Assembly: GCF_014648815.1 (NCBI RefSeq)
Contig: NZ_BMRV01000019.1
Location: 1-64,000, forward strand
From: Streptomyces flaveolus
GTDB lineage: Bacteria; Actinomycetota; Actinomycetes; Streptomycetales; Streptomycetaceae
Length of the DNA: 64,000 bases
Reading direction: 5' to 3'
Below are positions 16,037 to 24,461 of this stretch, in pieces. The notes under the pieces are model-generated. The model was not told where the DNA came from. It worked only from the letters and a program-made list of their open reading frames with translations, and searched no databases. The translations under genes were made by a program, and so were the position numbers. Position 1 is the stretch's first letter. Each line of letters begins with the position of its first letter.

Positions 16037-16881
16037 GGACGAGGGGCTACCGCGGCGACGACACAGCGGACGGCAGAGGACGGGCGGGCGACGACTGCAT
16101 TCCCGTCTTCCTCTACCACGCGGTGATGGCGGATCCGCCCGACTGGATCGCCGAGTTCACCGTCACGCCGAAGGAGTTCACCGCCCACCTCGACGCCATC
16201 GTCGACAGCGGGCGCACACCCGTCACCATCAGCGCGGTCGCCGACCACTTCGCCGGGCGGGCGCCCCTGCCGCCCCGGCCCGTGCTGCTGACCTTCGACG
16301 ACGGCTTCGCCGACCTGCCGGGCCCGACCGCCGAGGCGCTGGCCGACCGCGCGCTGCCCGCCACCGCCTACCTCACCACCGGGGCCGTCACCCCGGGCGG
16401 CCGCAGCCTGCTGCCGCCCGCCCCGATGATGACCTTGGGCGGGGCCGCGGAGCTGGAGCGTGCCGGTATGGAGATCGGCAGCCACACCGTCACCCACGCC
16501 CAGCTGGACACCCTGTCCGGCAAGGACCTGGCGTACGAACTGCGCACGTCGAAGGACGTGCTGGAGGACGCCCTCGGCCACCCGGTCCGCCACCTCGCCT
16601 ACCCGCACGGCTACAACAGCCCGCGGGTCAGGGCCATGTCGGCCCGCGCCGGCTACGAGACGGCCACCGCGGTGCGGCACGCGCTCAGCTCCGACCGCGA
16701 CGAGCGGTACCGCATCGCCCGCCTCATCGTGCGCCGCGGCCACACCGTCGCCGACGTCCGGGCCTGGCTGGCGGGTGGCGGTGCCCGGGTCGCGCCGTAC
16801 CGGGACGGGCCGAGGACGGTCGGCTGGCGGTGGTACCGCCGGGCCCGCGCCGTCGTGCGGGGTCCCGTCTTCGCAGGCTGA
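16033..16881 (+). CDS. NodB-type polysaccharide deacetylase
   Basis: 282 aa carbohydrate esterase 4 protein. The NodB motifs are TFDDGFADLPG (catalytic base and metal Asp) and GSHTVTHAQL (metal His pair), followed by HLAYPHGYNS. No signal peptide or membrane anchor is visible, unlike most peptidoglycan deacetylases, so it may act on lipid-linked or nucleotide-linked sugars at the cytoplasmic side. It starts inside the stop of the glycosyltransferase (ATGA overlap). Likely removes an N-acetyl (or O-acetyl) group from a precursor of the surface glycan made by this locus. Confidence 0.9.
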   Translation: MRTRGYRGDDTADGRGRAGDDCIPVFLYHAVMADPPDWIAEFTVTPKEFTAHLDAIVDSGRTPVTISAVADHFAGRAPLPPRPVLLTFDDGFADLPGPTAEALADRALPATAYLTTGAVTPGGRSLLPPAPMMTLGGAAELERAGMEIGSHTVTHAQLDTLSGKDLAYELRTSKDVLEDALGHPVRHLAYPHGYNSPRVRAMSARAGYETATAVRHALSSDRDERYRIARLIVRRGHTVADVRAWLAGGGARVAPYRDGPRTVGWRWYRRARAVVRGPVFAG

Positions 16882-16956
16882 ACCACTGCCGTGCGGGCGG
16901 CCGTCGCCCAGCGGGCCCAGTCCGCCGATTTTGGTGTGAAAAGCCGAGAAAATTCC

Positions 16957-16962
16957 TATAGT
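16957..16962 (+). promoter_or_regulatory. Possible internal promoter -10 (TATAGT)
   Basis: A consensus-like TATAGT in an unusually AT-rich patch (16928-16965) lies 24 nt before the GTG of the next gene. TGTGAA (16935-16940) with a 16-nt spacer could be the -35. This suggests the second half of the locus can be transcribed independently. Confidence 0.45.
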
Positions 16963-16986
16963 TGACCTGGGGAGGGGAGTCTCAAC

Positions 16987-18861
16987 GTGCAGCACCATGT
17001 GCCCGTACCGACCGCCGAGAGCAGCGCGCTGCCTGCCCCCGACCCCGTCACCGGGCCGGGGCGCGCCGGCCGGGTACCGGCCCGCCTTCCCGCCACCGGC
17101 CTGCTGACCCTGCTGCTCGCGGGCTGCCTGTGGATCTACGCACTGCCCCGCATCGGCTTCCGGGAGATGGGCGACTACGGCCTGCTGGACCGGCTGCCCG
17201 TGGCCTACTACCTCTCCCTGCTCGTCCTCACCGCGGGCTTCGTCCTCAGCCTGCGGCGCGCCGCCGCCGCACCCTGGTGGCCGGCCGCGCACTGCGCCGC
17301 GCTGCTGTTCGCCCTCAAGGCACCCCCGGCGGTGCTGTACGACGCGGTGCGCTACCCGTGGGCCTCCAAGCACGACGCCGTCGTCAACACCCTGCTGGCC
17401 AACGGCGAGCTGCGCCCGGAGGCGGCGCTGTCGGGCAACATGTCCGCGTACGACCAGTGGCCCGGCTTCTTCACCCTCAACGCCGGCCTCACCCGCGCCC
17501 TGGGCGTGGAGAGCGCCGCCGCGTACCTCAACTGGGCGCCGATCGTCTTCGGTCTGCTGATGATCCCGGTGCTGATCCTGATCTACCGCACCTTCTGCCG
17601 CGACTGGCGGCTGGTGTGGACCGCCGTGTGGATCTTCCAGCTCGCCAACTGGGTGGGCCAGGACTACTTCGCCCCCCAGGGGCTCGCCTACCTGCTGCAC
17701 CTGACGGTCATCGCCGTGGTGCTGCGGCACTTCGTGCGCCCCGGATCCGCCGGGCGGCTGCGCGACCGCAGCGCCCTCGACCCGGCGGCCGCCGCCGTGC
17801 CGCCGCCCACGAACCACCGGCAGCGCGCCGTCTGCGTCGTGGTCCTCGCCCCGCTGATCGCCGCGGTCAACGCGACGCACCAGCTGACCCCCGTGATGCT
17901 CTGCGTCTGCCTGCTCGCGCTCAACCTGACCCGCCGCTACCGCAACGCCGGACTGCTGGCAGTCGCCGGGCTGCTGATGCTGACCTGGGACCTCACCATG
18001 GGGCGACCCCTGTTCGTGGAGACGCTGTCCACCCTGAAGGAGTCGATCGGCGAGCTGACCCAGAACTCCCGCGCGGGCTACGCGGGACAGCTCACCGGAC
18101 CCGGACCCGAACTCGCGGGCAGGGCCAACGTGCTGATGGTCCTCGCGATCGTCGTCCTCGCCGGCCTGGCCGTCGTGCTGCGGCGCCGGCTGACCCGCAG
18201 CGCGCTGCCGCTGCTGCTGGTCTCCGTCGCCCCCGTACCGCTGTTCGCGGTCAACGACTACGGCGGCGAGATGCTCTTCCGCGTCTACCTGTTCGGCCTG
18301 CCCGGCGCCGCCTTCTTCGCCGCCGCGGCACTCGTCCCGGCCGCCGCGGGAGCCCGCCCCGGCCGGGCGAAGGTCTGGCGCGGCAGGGCCGCGGCCGTCG
18401 CCCTGCCCGCCGTACTGCTGGTGCTGCTGGCCGGCTTCCTGCCGTCGTACTACGGCAAGGAGAAGATGTACTACACGCCGCCCGAGGAGACCGCGCTGGT
18501 CACCCGCGCCCTCGACAGCGCGCCCGACGGCTCGCTGATCCTCGCCACCACCGGCTCCTTCCCGCAGGCGCTGCACCGCTACGACCGTCTGGAGCACTGG
18601 TACTTCGCCGAGCAGGAGCTGCCCGAGAACGAGAGGATGCTGAAGGACCCGGCCGGCTACCTCGCCGAAGGGATCCCGCCGGGGACCAGGACGTACGTCG
18701 TCCTCACCCGCACCCAGGACATCTACACCGCCGGAGAGGGCCTGCTGCCGGCCGGCGGCTTCGAGACGCTGCGGACGAAGCTGACCGCCTCGCCGCTCTT
18801 CGAGACCGTCGAGGCCCATCCGTACGGCGTCGTCCTGGAGTACCGGCCGGCCACCCGCTGA
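16987..18861 (+). CDS. Polytopic membrane protein, Wzy/GT-C-like
   Basis: 624 aa with about 12-13 hydrophobic segments (LLTLLLAGCLWIYALPRI, LPVAYYLSLLVLTAGFVL, VFGLLMIPVLILIYRTF, LMVLAIVVLAGLAVVL and others) and a soluble C-terminal ~140 residues. Between TM segments there is an extracytoplasmic loop with NMSAYDQWPGFFTLNAGLTR. Size, topology and context are those of an O-antigen-polymerase/Wzy-like or GT-C glycosyltransferase, but I see no diagnostic catalytic motif. GTG 16987 follows GGGGAGGGGAG. It is probably the polymerase or a lipid-linked-sugar transferase of this glycan locus. Confidence 0.7.
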   Translation: MQHHVPVPTAESSALPAPDPVTGPGRAGRVPARLPATGLLTLLLAGCLWIYALPRIGFREMGDYGLLDRLPVAYYLSLLVLTAGFVLSLRRAAAAPWWPAAHCAALLFALKAPPAVLYDAVRYPWASKHDAVVNTLLANGELRPEAALSGNMSAYDQWPGFFTLNAGLTRALGVESAAAYLNWAPIVFGLLMIPVLILIYRTFCRDWRLVWTAVWIFQLANWVGQDYFAPQGLAYLLHLTVIAVVLRHFVRPGSAGRLRDRSALDPAAAAVPPPTNHRQRAVCVVVLAPLIAAVNATHQLTPVMLCVCLLALNLTRRYRNAGLLAVAGLLMLTWDLTMGRPLFVETLSTLKESIGELTQNSRAGYAGQLTGPGPELAGRANVLMVLAIVVLAGLAVVLRRRLTRSALPLLLVSVAPVPLFAVNDYGGEMLFRVYLFGLPGAAFFAAAALVPAAAGARPGRAKVWRGRAAAVALPAVLLVLLAGFLPSYYGKEKMYYTPPEETALVTRALDSAPDGSLILATTGSFPQALHRYDRLEHWYFAEQELPENERMLKDPAGYLAEGIPPGTRTYVVLTRTQDIYTAGEGLLPAGGFETLRTKLTASPLFETVEAHPYGVVLEYRPATR

Positions 18862-18910
18862 ACGACCACAAGGTGATCGCAGTGACGACGAAGGGCAGTC
18901 AGGTCAGTCC

Positions 18911-19372
18911 ATGAACACCATCCCGGACTCCGCGGACATCGACAGCAGCGCCGAGGCGGCGAAGGGCCTCAGAGTCACCCCGGCACACCTCAGGGTCTTC
19001 GTCGCCGCCTCGGGCTGGCTCGCCCTGGCCACCACGGCCCTGCCCGGCCCCTCGCCGCTGCGCTGGATACCGGTGCTGCTCTTCACCCTGTTCGGACCGG
19101 GCTGCGCGGCGCTGTATCCGCAGCCCGGCGGGCTGGCCGCCGGTGCCCGGCTGGAGGCCGTCGCGCTCGTCGCGCCGGTCAGCCTCTCGCTCGGCGTCCT
19201 GACCGCCACCTCGCTGTTCCTGGTGGAGGGCTTCTCGGCCACCGCGTTCCTCGTCTCGCTCGCCGTCTTCACCACGGTCACCGCGGCCCTGCCCGGGCTG
19301 CCGCTGCCCGCCGCCCGGCGCGGCGCGGTCGAACGCGCCAAACGCAGGCCGGCCGGCGGTGGCAGCGCATGA
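18911..19372 (+). CDS. Small integral membrane protein
   Basis: 153 aa with four hydrophobic segments (LRVFVAASGWLALATTALPG, LRWIPVLLFTLFGPGCAAL, LVAPVSLSLGVLTATSLFL, TAFLVSLAVFTTVTAALPG) and a short charged C-terminus. The pattern resembles DUF1616-type membrane proteins, found next to polysaccharide genes, but the match is weak. Its stop overlaps the next start (ATGA at 19369-19372). Role unknown; probably a partner of the preceding membrane protein. Confidence 0.75.
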   Translation: MNTIPDSADIDSSAEAAKGLRVTPAHLRVFVAASGWLALATTALPGPSPLRWIPVLLFTLFGPGCAALYPQPGGLAAGARLEAVALVAPVSLSLGVLTATSLFLVEGFSATAFLVSLAVFTTVTAALPGLPLPAARRGAVERAKRRPAGGGSA

Positions 19373-20541
19373 CGGGCCGCCACCGGTCGGGCGGACCGCA
19401 CACACCGTCCGTAACCCGCGGGGTGATCGACATGGAGGGCGCCGCGAAGCGCACCTACACGGCCGTCGTCCTGGTGGTGGTGGCCGCACTGCTCGCCGGA
19501 CTCGGCATCTGGGCCAGCCGCTCCGAGGACCCGGAGCCGGCCGCCGCGGACGCCGTGCCCGGCAACGCCGCCTCGGGCGAGCTGCCCACCGGCCCCTGCG
19601 CCCCCACCGACACACTGGTCCCGCCCTGCGGGGCCTGGTGGGGCGCCTACGTGCCGTACGCCGGGAACGGCTCGCTCAAGGACGCCGTGCTCGGCTTCGA
19701 GAAGCGGATCGGCCGCAAGCTCGACCTCGTCTACAACTACCACGACATGTCGGGCTCCGAACTCGACGGGCAACTGCTCACGCCGGACGAGCAGGAACTC
19801 GGCAGGGACAGGCTGCTCATGCTGGCCTGGGAGTCCACCGTCTGGACCGAGCCGCACCACGAGAACTGGACGGAGACCCAGCTCGGCTGGAAGAACATCG
19901 CCTCCGGGAAGTACGACGAGGAGATCCTCGATCCGCAGATACGGCGCATCAAGGCCTACGGCAAGCGCGTCTTCCTCTCCTTCGACCAGGAGACCGACGC
20001 CCGCATCAAGGAAGGCGCGGGCACCCCGGAGGAGTTCGTCGCGGCGTACCGGCACCTGCACGACCGGTTCCGGGAACTGGGGGCCGACAACGTCGTGTGG
20101 GTGTGGACCGTCTCCGGCTACCTCGGCAGCGCGGACGAGATGAAGGCGCTCTACCCCGGGGACGCGTACGTCGACTGGATCGCCATGGACCAGTACAACT
20201 ACTACCAGTGCCACGACACCACGGACTGGAAGGACTTCCTGCGCAGCCAGCAGCCCAGCTACACGTGGCTGCGCGCGCACATCACCGACGACAAGCCCGT
20301 GATGCTCGCCGAGTTCGCCACCGCGCCCGACGCCGCCAACCCCGTGCGCCAGCGCGACTGGTACACCCGGATCCCCGCCGACGTGAAGAAGCTGCCGCAG
20401 GTGAAGGCGCTGGTCCACTGGAACCGGCCGACCTCGGACAAGGCGGTGTGCGACCTCACCGTCAACGAGGGGCCGGGACTGGAGGGTTACCGGGAGGCCG
20501 GGGAGAACGGGTACTTCCACCAGCCGGTGCCGACCCGCTGA
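19369..20541 (+). CDS. Membrane-anchored GH26-like glycoside hydrolase
   Basis: 390 aa. A transmembrane anchor (residues ~29-48, TAVVLVVVAALLAGLGIW) exposes a (beta/alpha)8 domain outside the cell. It resembles GH26 beta-mannanases: WWGAYVPYAGN, LSFDQETDARIKEG (the Glu is the likely acid/base), VVWVWTVSGYLG, YVDWIAMDQYNYY, and KPVMLAEFATAPD (the Glu is the likely nucleophile). In a biosynthetic locus such an enzyme usually trims or releases the polymer. It is translationally coupled to the small membrane protein. The sugar specificity is not known. Confidence 0.82.
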   Translation: MTGRHRSGGPHTPSVTRGVIDMEGAAKRTYTAVVLVVVAALLAGLGIWASRSEDPEPAAADAVPGNAASGELPTGPCAPTDTLVPPCGAWWGAYVPYAGNGSLKDAVLGFEKRIGRKLDLVYNYHDMSGSELDGQLLTPDEQELGRDRLLMLAWESTVWTEPHHENWTETQLGWKNIASGKYDEEILDPQIRRIKAYGKRVFLSFDQETDARIKEGAGTPEEFVAAYRHLHDRFRELGADNVVWVWTVSGYLGSADEMKALYPGDAYVDWIAMDQYNYYQCHDTTDWKDFLRSQQPSYTWLRAHITDDKPVMLAEFATAPDAANPVRQRDWYTRIPADVKKLPQVKALVHWNRPTSDKAVCDLTVNEGPGLEGYREAGENGYFHQPVPTR

Positions 20542-20573
20542 CCGGGCCCCGGCCCGGTCCGGCCGGGGCCCGG
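20542..20573. terminator. Bidirectional terminator, 13-bp stem
   Basis: CCGGGCCCCGGCC (20542-20554) pairs perfectly with 20561-20573 over CGGTCC. It fills the whole gap between the convergent GH26-like and flippase genes. Confidence 0.85.
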
Positions 20574-20574
20574 C

Positions 20575-22854
20575 TCAGTGCCCCGGACGGCCTTCCGTGC
20601 CGCCGGGGCGCGGGAGTCTCCTCGCCGCCGCGGCACGGCCGAGCGGCACCAGCAGGACGAGCACCGTGAGCACGGCGAGCGCCGGCAGCGCGGCCGGTGC
20701 GAGCGTCTCCCGCCACACCCAGCCGCCCACCGCGACGAGATACAGCACGCCCCAGCGCAGCGCCCAGCCCAGCCGTCCGCCCACGCGGGCGAGCAGCAGC
20801 CACAGCGGCACGAGACACAGCAGCCAAAGGGCCGGCGGCCCCCACCGCAGCAGCGGCCCGGGCCCGTCGAGGCCCAGCGCCTCCGCCAGGAACCCCGCCG
20901 GTCCGTCGTACAACGCCCCACCGACCGGCCCCGGTTCCCAGCCGAGGGCCGCGGGCGCCGCGTGCAGTGCGATCAGCGCCGATCCCAGCGCGGCCCCGGG
21001 CAGCCACACCTCGCGCGCGGCGCACAGCGTCACCGACGCCACGAACACCACCAGCAGCACGCCTCCCGCTACGAGCGCCGGGGACGGCAGGCCCTCCAGC
21101 AGGCGGCGCCCGGTCAGCCCGGTCCCGCCGGCCGCGGACGCGCCGCCGAGCCGGGGCAGATCGCGCAGCGCCGCCCAGAAGACCACCGTGGCGACGGCGA
21201 GCAGGGACCACAGGGCGCCCCTCAGCCACCGCTCCGCGCGCTCGGCCGGCCCGGCCTCCGCGGGCTGCGCCGGTCCGTCGTGGCCGCCGGTCCCGGCCCC
21301 GGGGCCGGAGTCGTGAGGCCGCACGATCAGGGCCAGCGTGTCCGCCTGCAGCGCCTCGCGTTCGTAGCCGGGACGGCCGATGAACAGGGTGGCCGTGTCG
21401 CCGTCGGCGTCCTTCTGCTCGTAGGCGGCCCGGCGCGCCCACGTGGTGCCGTACCCGGCGGCCGCGTTCAGACGGGCCCAGCTGGTGCCGTAGTCGGGGC
21501 CGTCGGAGTCCCGGCCGCCGCGCGGTCTCCTGCCGCCGGTGCCGGCGCCGCCGCGCAGGGCGGACCGCAGACCGGGCGCGCAGCCCACGGCGACCAGCGT
21601 CATGCTCAGCAGCACCGCCCAGCCGGCGCCCGCGATCCCGGCCGGGGTGAACAGCGCGGCCGCGCTGCCCAGGACGAGGGTGCACATGGTGCCCTGCACG
21701 GCGGCGAGCACGCCGGTGCGTCCCTGGACGCGCAGCACGCCGATGTACAGCTCGACGACGATCCTCGGCAGCGCGCCGATGGCGAGCAGCCGCAGCACCG
21801 TGGAGCCGTGCTCGGCGTAGTCCGCGTCGAAGGGGGCGAGGATCTGCGGGGCGAAGACGACCAGGACCAGCACGACCGGCACCAGCAGCAGCGTCATGCG
21901 GCGCAGCGCCCCGCGGACGCCGTCGGCGAGGTGGCGGGGGTCGTGCGAGGCGTGCGCGGTGAGCGAGGAGGCCATGTTGATGGCCATGAACTCCATCGTG
22001 CCGCCGACCGTGTACGCCACGTAGAAGAAGCCGTTCTCCGCGGCGCTGAAGCGGACCGCGACCATCACCGGCAGCAGGTTGATCATCGCCAGGCTGAACA
22101 GCGCGCCCAGCGAGTCCCCCGCCAGGAAGCGGCCCATCTCTCGGGCCTTCGGCGGCTCCACGTCGTGGTCGGCGGCGGCCTGGCGCGGGATGAGCCTGCG
22201 GAAGATCAGCCAGCCGAGCGGCAGGGTGGAGAAGGCGATGGCCACGGCCCAGGACACGAAGATGCCGAGCACCGGCAGCGCGGAGGCGAAGACGGCCAGG
22301 AGGATCAGCTTGCCGACCGAGAACACCGCGTTCCCGGCCGGCACCCATTCGGCCTTGCGCAGTCCGGTCAGCACCCCGTCCTGGAGGGTGAGCAGCGCCC
22401 AGGCCACGCACGCGGCGACGAACAGGGCACCCGCCGCGGGGGTGCCGAGCGGCGCGTACGAGGCGCCCCACAGGTCGAGGGTGAGCAGGAAGACCACGGC
22501 GGCCACGACCACGACCACCGAACTGGCCACGTACGCACGCCGCACCAGGGGCCCGGTCGCCCGTCCGGCGCGCGGCACGAAGCGGACGACGGCGCCGATC
22601 ATCGTGGTCGCCGTGATGCTGGCGAGCAGCCGCATGGCGGCGATGGCGGCCGAGCCCTGGCCGACGGCCTCCTCCGAGTAGTAGCGGGCGGCCACGAGCC
22701 AGAAGCCGAGGCCGAGCACGGCGGAGACGCCGGTGCTGAGCATGAGGAAGTAGGCGTTCTTGAACAGCGAGTCGGAGCCGTGCCCGCCCTCCGGCCGTTC
22801 CGGGTCGCCGCCGGCGGGTGCCGCGGCGGCCTCGTGCACCCGCGTCTCAGCCAC
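20575..22854 (-). CDS. Wzx-like flippase with C-terminal membrane extension
   Basis: 759 aa. Residues ~30-440 form an oligosaccharide flippase of the MOP superfamily: NAYFLMLSTGVSAVLGLGFW, VGQGSAAIAAMRLLASITA, FLAGDSLGALFSLAMINLLP and AENGFFYVAYTVGGTMEFMA. It should flip lipid-linked repeat units across the membrane. A hydrophilic linker (~440-560) contains two copies of YGTSWAR/YGTTWAR. A second hydrophobic block (~560-750, about six segments) has no counterpart in ordinary Wzx proteins. The start overlaps the end of the aminotransferase gene by 8 bp. Together with the Wzy-like protein it suggests a Wzx/Wzy-type pathway. Confidence 0.85.
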   Translation of the reverse strand: MAETRVHEAAAAPAGGDPERPEGGHGSDSLFKNAYFLMLSTGVSAVLGLGFWLVAARYYSEEAVGQGSAAIAAMRLLASITATTMIGAVVRFVPRAGRATGPLVRRAYVASSVVVVVAAVVFLLTLDLWGASYAPLGTPAAGALFVAACVAWALLTLQDGVLTGLRKAEWVPAGNAVFSVGKLILLAVFASALPVLGIFVSWAVAIAFSTLPLGWLIFRRLIPRQAAADHDVEPPKAREMGRFLAGDSLGALFSLAMINLLPVMVAVRFSAAENGFFYVAYTVGGTMEFMAINMASSLTAHASHDPRHLADGVRGALRRMTLLLVPVVLVLVVFAPQILAPFDADYAEHGSTVLRLLAIGALPRIVVELYIGVLRVQGRTGVLAAVQGTMCTLVLGSAAALFTPAGIAGAGWAVLLSMTLVAVGCAPGLRSALRGGAGTGGRRPRGGRDSDGPDYGTSWARLNAAAGYGTTWARRAAYEQKDADGDTATLFIGRPGYEREALQADTLALIVRPHDSGPGAGTGGHDGPAQPAEAGPAERAERWLRGALWSLLAVATVVFWAALRDLPRLGGASAAGGTGLTGRRLLEGLPSPALVAGGVLLVVFVASVTLCAAREVWLPGAALGSALIALHAAPAALGWEPGPVGGALYDGPAGFLAEALGLDGPGPLLRWGPPALWLLCLVPLWLLLARVGGRLGWALRWGVLYLVAVGGWVWRETLAPAALPALAVLTVLVLLVPLGRAAAARRLPRPGGTEGRPGH

Positions 22855-24088
22855 GGGACGGTCCCGCCCCCTCCGGCGCCTCGGCAGGCCGCGCCCCGCA
22901 CTCCTCCAGCACCCGGACGACCGCGCGGGCGCGCAGCGGGTCGACGGGCAGCGCGTGCCGCGCGAACCAGCGCGCCCCCTCGGGGCTGGGGGAGAGGTCG
23001 GTGAACTCCGCGCCCGCGTAGTCGTCCAGCGGCGGATCGTAGAGGTAGCCGACGACGATGCCCCGGCGGGCCAGCGCCCCGATCGCCGCGTCCCGGTCCG
23101 CCACGAACAGCGGTACGCGGAACAACGGCTGCGCCCCGTCCGGCCGCCGGCCGCCGGCCGGGTGCGCCCAGCGGGTCGACAGCAGCAGGTCCGTGCCCGC
23201 CCGGCAGCCCGCGAGCACGTCGTCCAGCCGGTCGAGTCCGCGCCCGACGCGCCCGAGCCGGAACCGGCCGGACCGCAGGCGGTAGTCGTGCATGTCGACG
23301 CGGACCCACGGGTCGTGCGCCTCCAGATCCGGTGCCGAGGCGACCGCCCGGGCCAGCTCGCCGGGCCTGAGCGGCATCCGGATCTCCTCGCGCTCCATCT
23401 TCCCCAGGAGCCGCAGCGTGGCCCAGGCCGCCCGTCTCAGCCGCAGACCGCGCACGGCCGCCTCCGCGTACGGCCGTACCGCGTAGGCGACCTCGGCCGT
23501 GGTCCGGCGCGGCAGCAGCAGGTCGTCGCAGGACTTCGCCAGGGCCTCCCGCAGCCCCGGGTCGGCGACCGAGAGGATCCCGCCGGCCTTGGCGCCGACG
23601 TGCTTGGACAGGCTGAACACGGACGCGTCGCCCCACGTGCCGACGGGCCGCCCGCCCACCTCGCTGCCGATGGCGTGCGCCGCGTCCTCGAACAGCGGGA
23701 TGCCGAGCGCGTCGCAGCGCTCCCGCAGCCGGGGTGCCGGGTCCGGGTTGCCGTACAGATTGGTCGTCAGTACGGCGGACAGGGAACCCCACACCTCCTC
23801 GGGCACGGCATCGACGTCGATGGACGCGTCCAGCGGATTCAGCGGCGCCTGCACCGGCCGCAGCCCGGCGGCGAGGACGACGAAGAAGATGACGTCGTCG
23901 TTGACCGGCGACATCAGCACCCGGCCGCCCGGCGGGCACCAGTGACGCAGTGCCGCGTACAGCCCGAAACGGCACGACGGTACGTAGACGCATTCCCGGC
24001 CGAGTCGGCTGCGCATGGTCTCTTCGAGCCGCTCTCTCGGCTGCGAACCAGACCGCGCCGGACCCGGACCGGCCTCCCCTGTGGCCAT
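22847..24088 (-). CDS. DegT/DnrJ/EryC1-family aminotransferase
   Basis: 413 aa fold-type I PLP enzyme. Recognisable parts are VYVPSCRFGLYAALRH, TTNLYGNP, PLFEDAAHAIGSEVGGRPVGT and FSLSKHVGAKAGGIL, where K162 is the expected Schiff-base lysine. Members transaminate nucleotide-linked keto-sugars (or act as PLP dehydratases), providing amino sugars for glycans. The C-terminal half is somewhat divergent, with long Arg-rich stretches. ATG 24088 follows GGGGGA. It heads a two-gene operon with the flippase and probably supplies an amino sugar to the same polymer, which would fit the deacetylase in the locus. Confidence 0.85.
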   Translation of the reverse strand: MATGEAGPGPARSGSQPRERLEETMRSRLGRECVYVPSCRFGLYAALRHWCPPGGRVLMSPVNDDVIFFVVLAAGLRPVQAPLNPLDASIDVDAVPEEVWGSLSAVLTTNLYGNPDPAPRLRERCDALGIPLFEDAAHAIGSEVGGRPVGTWGDASVFSLSKHVGAKAGGILSVADPGLREALAKSCDDLLLPRRTTAEVAYAVRPYAEAAVRGLRLRRAAWATLRLLGKMEREEIRMPLRPGELARAVASAPDLEAHDPWVRVDMHDYRLRSGRFRLGRVGRGLDRLDDVLAGCRAGTDLLLSTRWAHPAGGRRPDGAQPLFRVPLFVADRDAAIGALARRGIVVGYLYDPPLDDYAGAEFTDLSPSPEGARWFARHALPVDPLRARAVVRVLEECGARPAEAPEGAGPSRG

Positions 24089-24146
24089 CCGTCCCCCTGA
24101 TGTGCCATCGGAACGCCCCCTCCCCGAGGCCTTCCGGCACCCGCCC

Positions 24147-24176
24147 AGAGTCGCCCCGTTCGCACCGCTCCGTCAA
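24147..24176 (-). promoter_or_regulatory. Possible promoter for the DegT-flippase operon
   Basis: On the minus strand TTGACG (24176-24171), an 18-nt spacer and GACTCT (24152-24147) lie ~60 nt before the aminotransferase start. Confidence 0.4.
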
Positions 24177-24211
24177 GATTGCGTCCCGGCCTGTGGACAA
24201 CTTCCCGCACA

Positions 24212-24264
24212 CGGACGGTGGCGCAGCGCCACCGTCCGGCCCGCTCCCGCGGGCGGAGCGGGCC
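24212..24264. promoter_or_regulatory. Two adjacent hairpins in a divergent intergenic region
   Basis: CGGACGGTGGCGC (24212-24224) and 24226-24238 form a perfect 13-bp palindrome with a single central A. Directly after it GGCCCGCTCC (24238-24247) pairs with 24255-24264. They look like tandem terminators but lie between divergent genes, upstream of both starts. They could insulate the two promoters, end an unannotated short transcript, or bind a regulator. The rest of the 24089-24461 gap shows no gene; CACGTGGCGCACGG near 24423 is the only other repeat-like element. Confidence 0.55.
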
Positions 24265-24461
24265 GCCCCACGGGTCACTCTTCTCACCGTCCGCCCCGGC
24301 GCCGGGCCACTCGCCGCACGTCAGCCCGCCTGTCCCCGCCATGCCGCGCCGGTCGCCGCCACCTCTTCGGGCACTGCCCAAGACCCGGGTGCCACCCGTA
24401 ACGTGTGGCGCGGCCACGGATCACGTGGCGCACGGCGAGCACGAAAGCGAGGCAGCACCCG

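Noticed and set aside
13604..24088. Horizontally acquired island
   Set aside because: GC content and codon use look like the flanks, and no tRNA, integrase, IS or direct-repeat boundary is visible.
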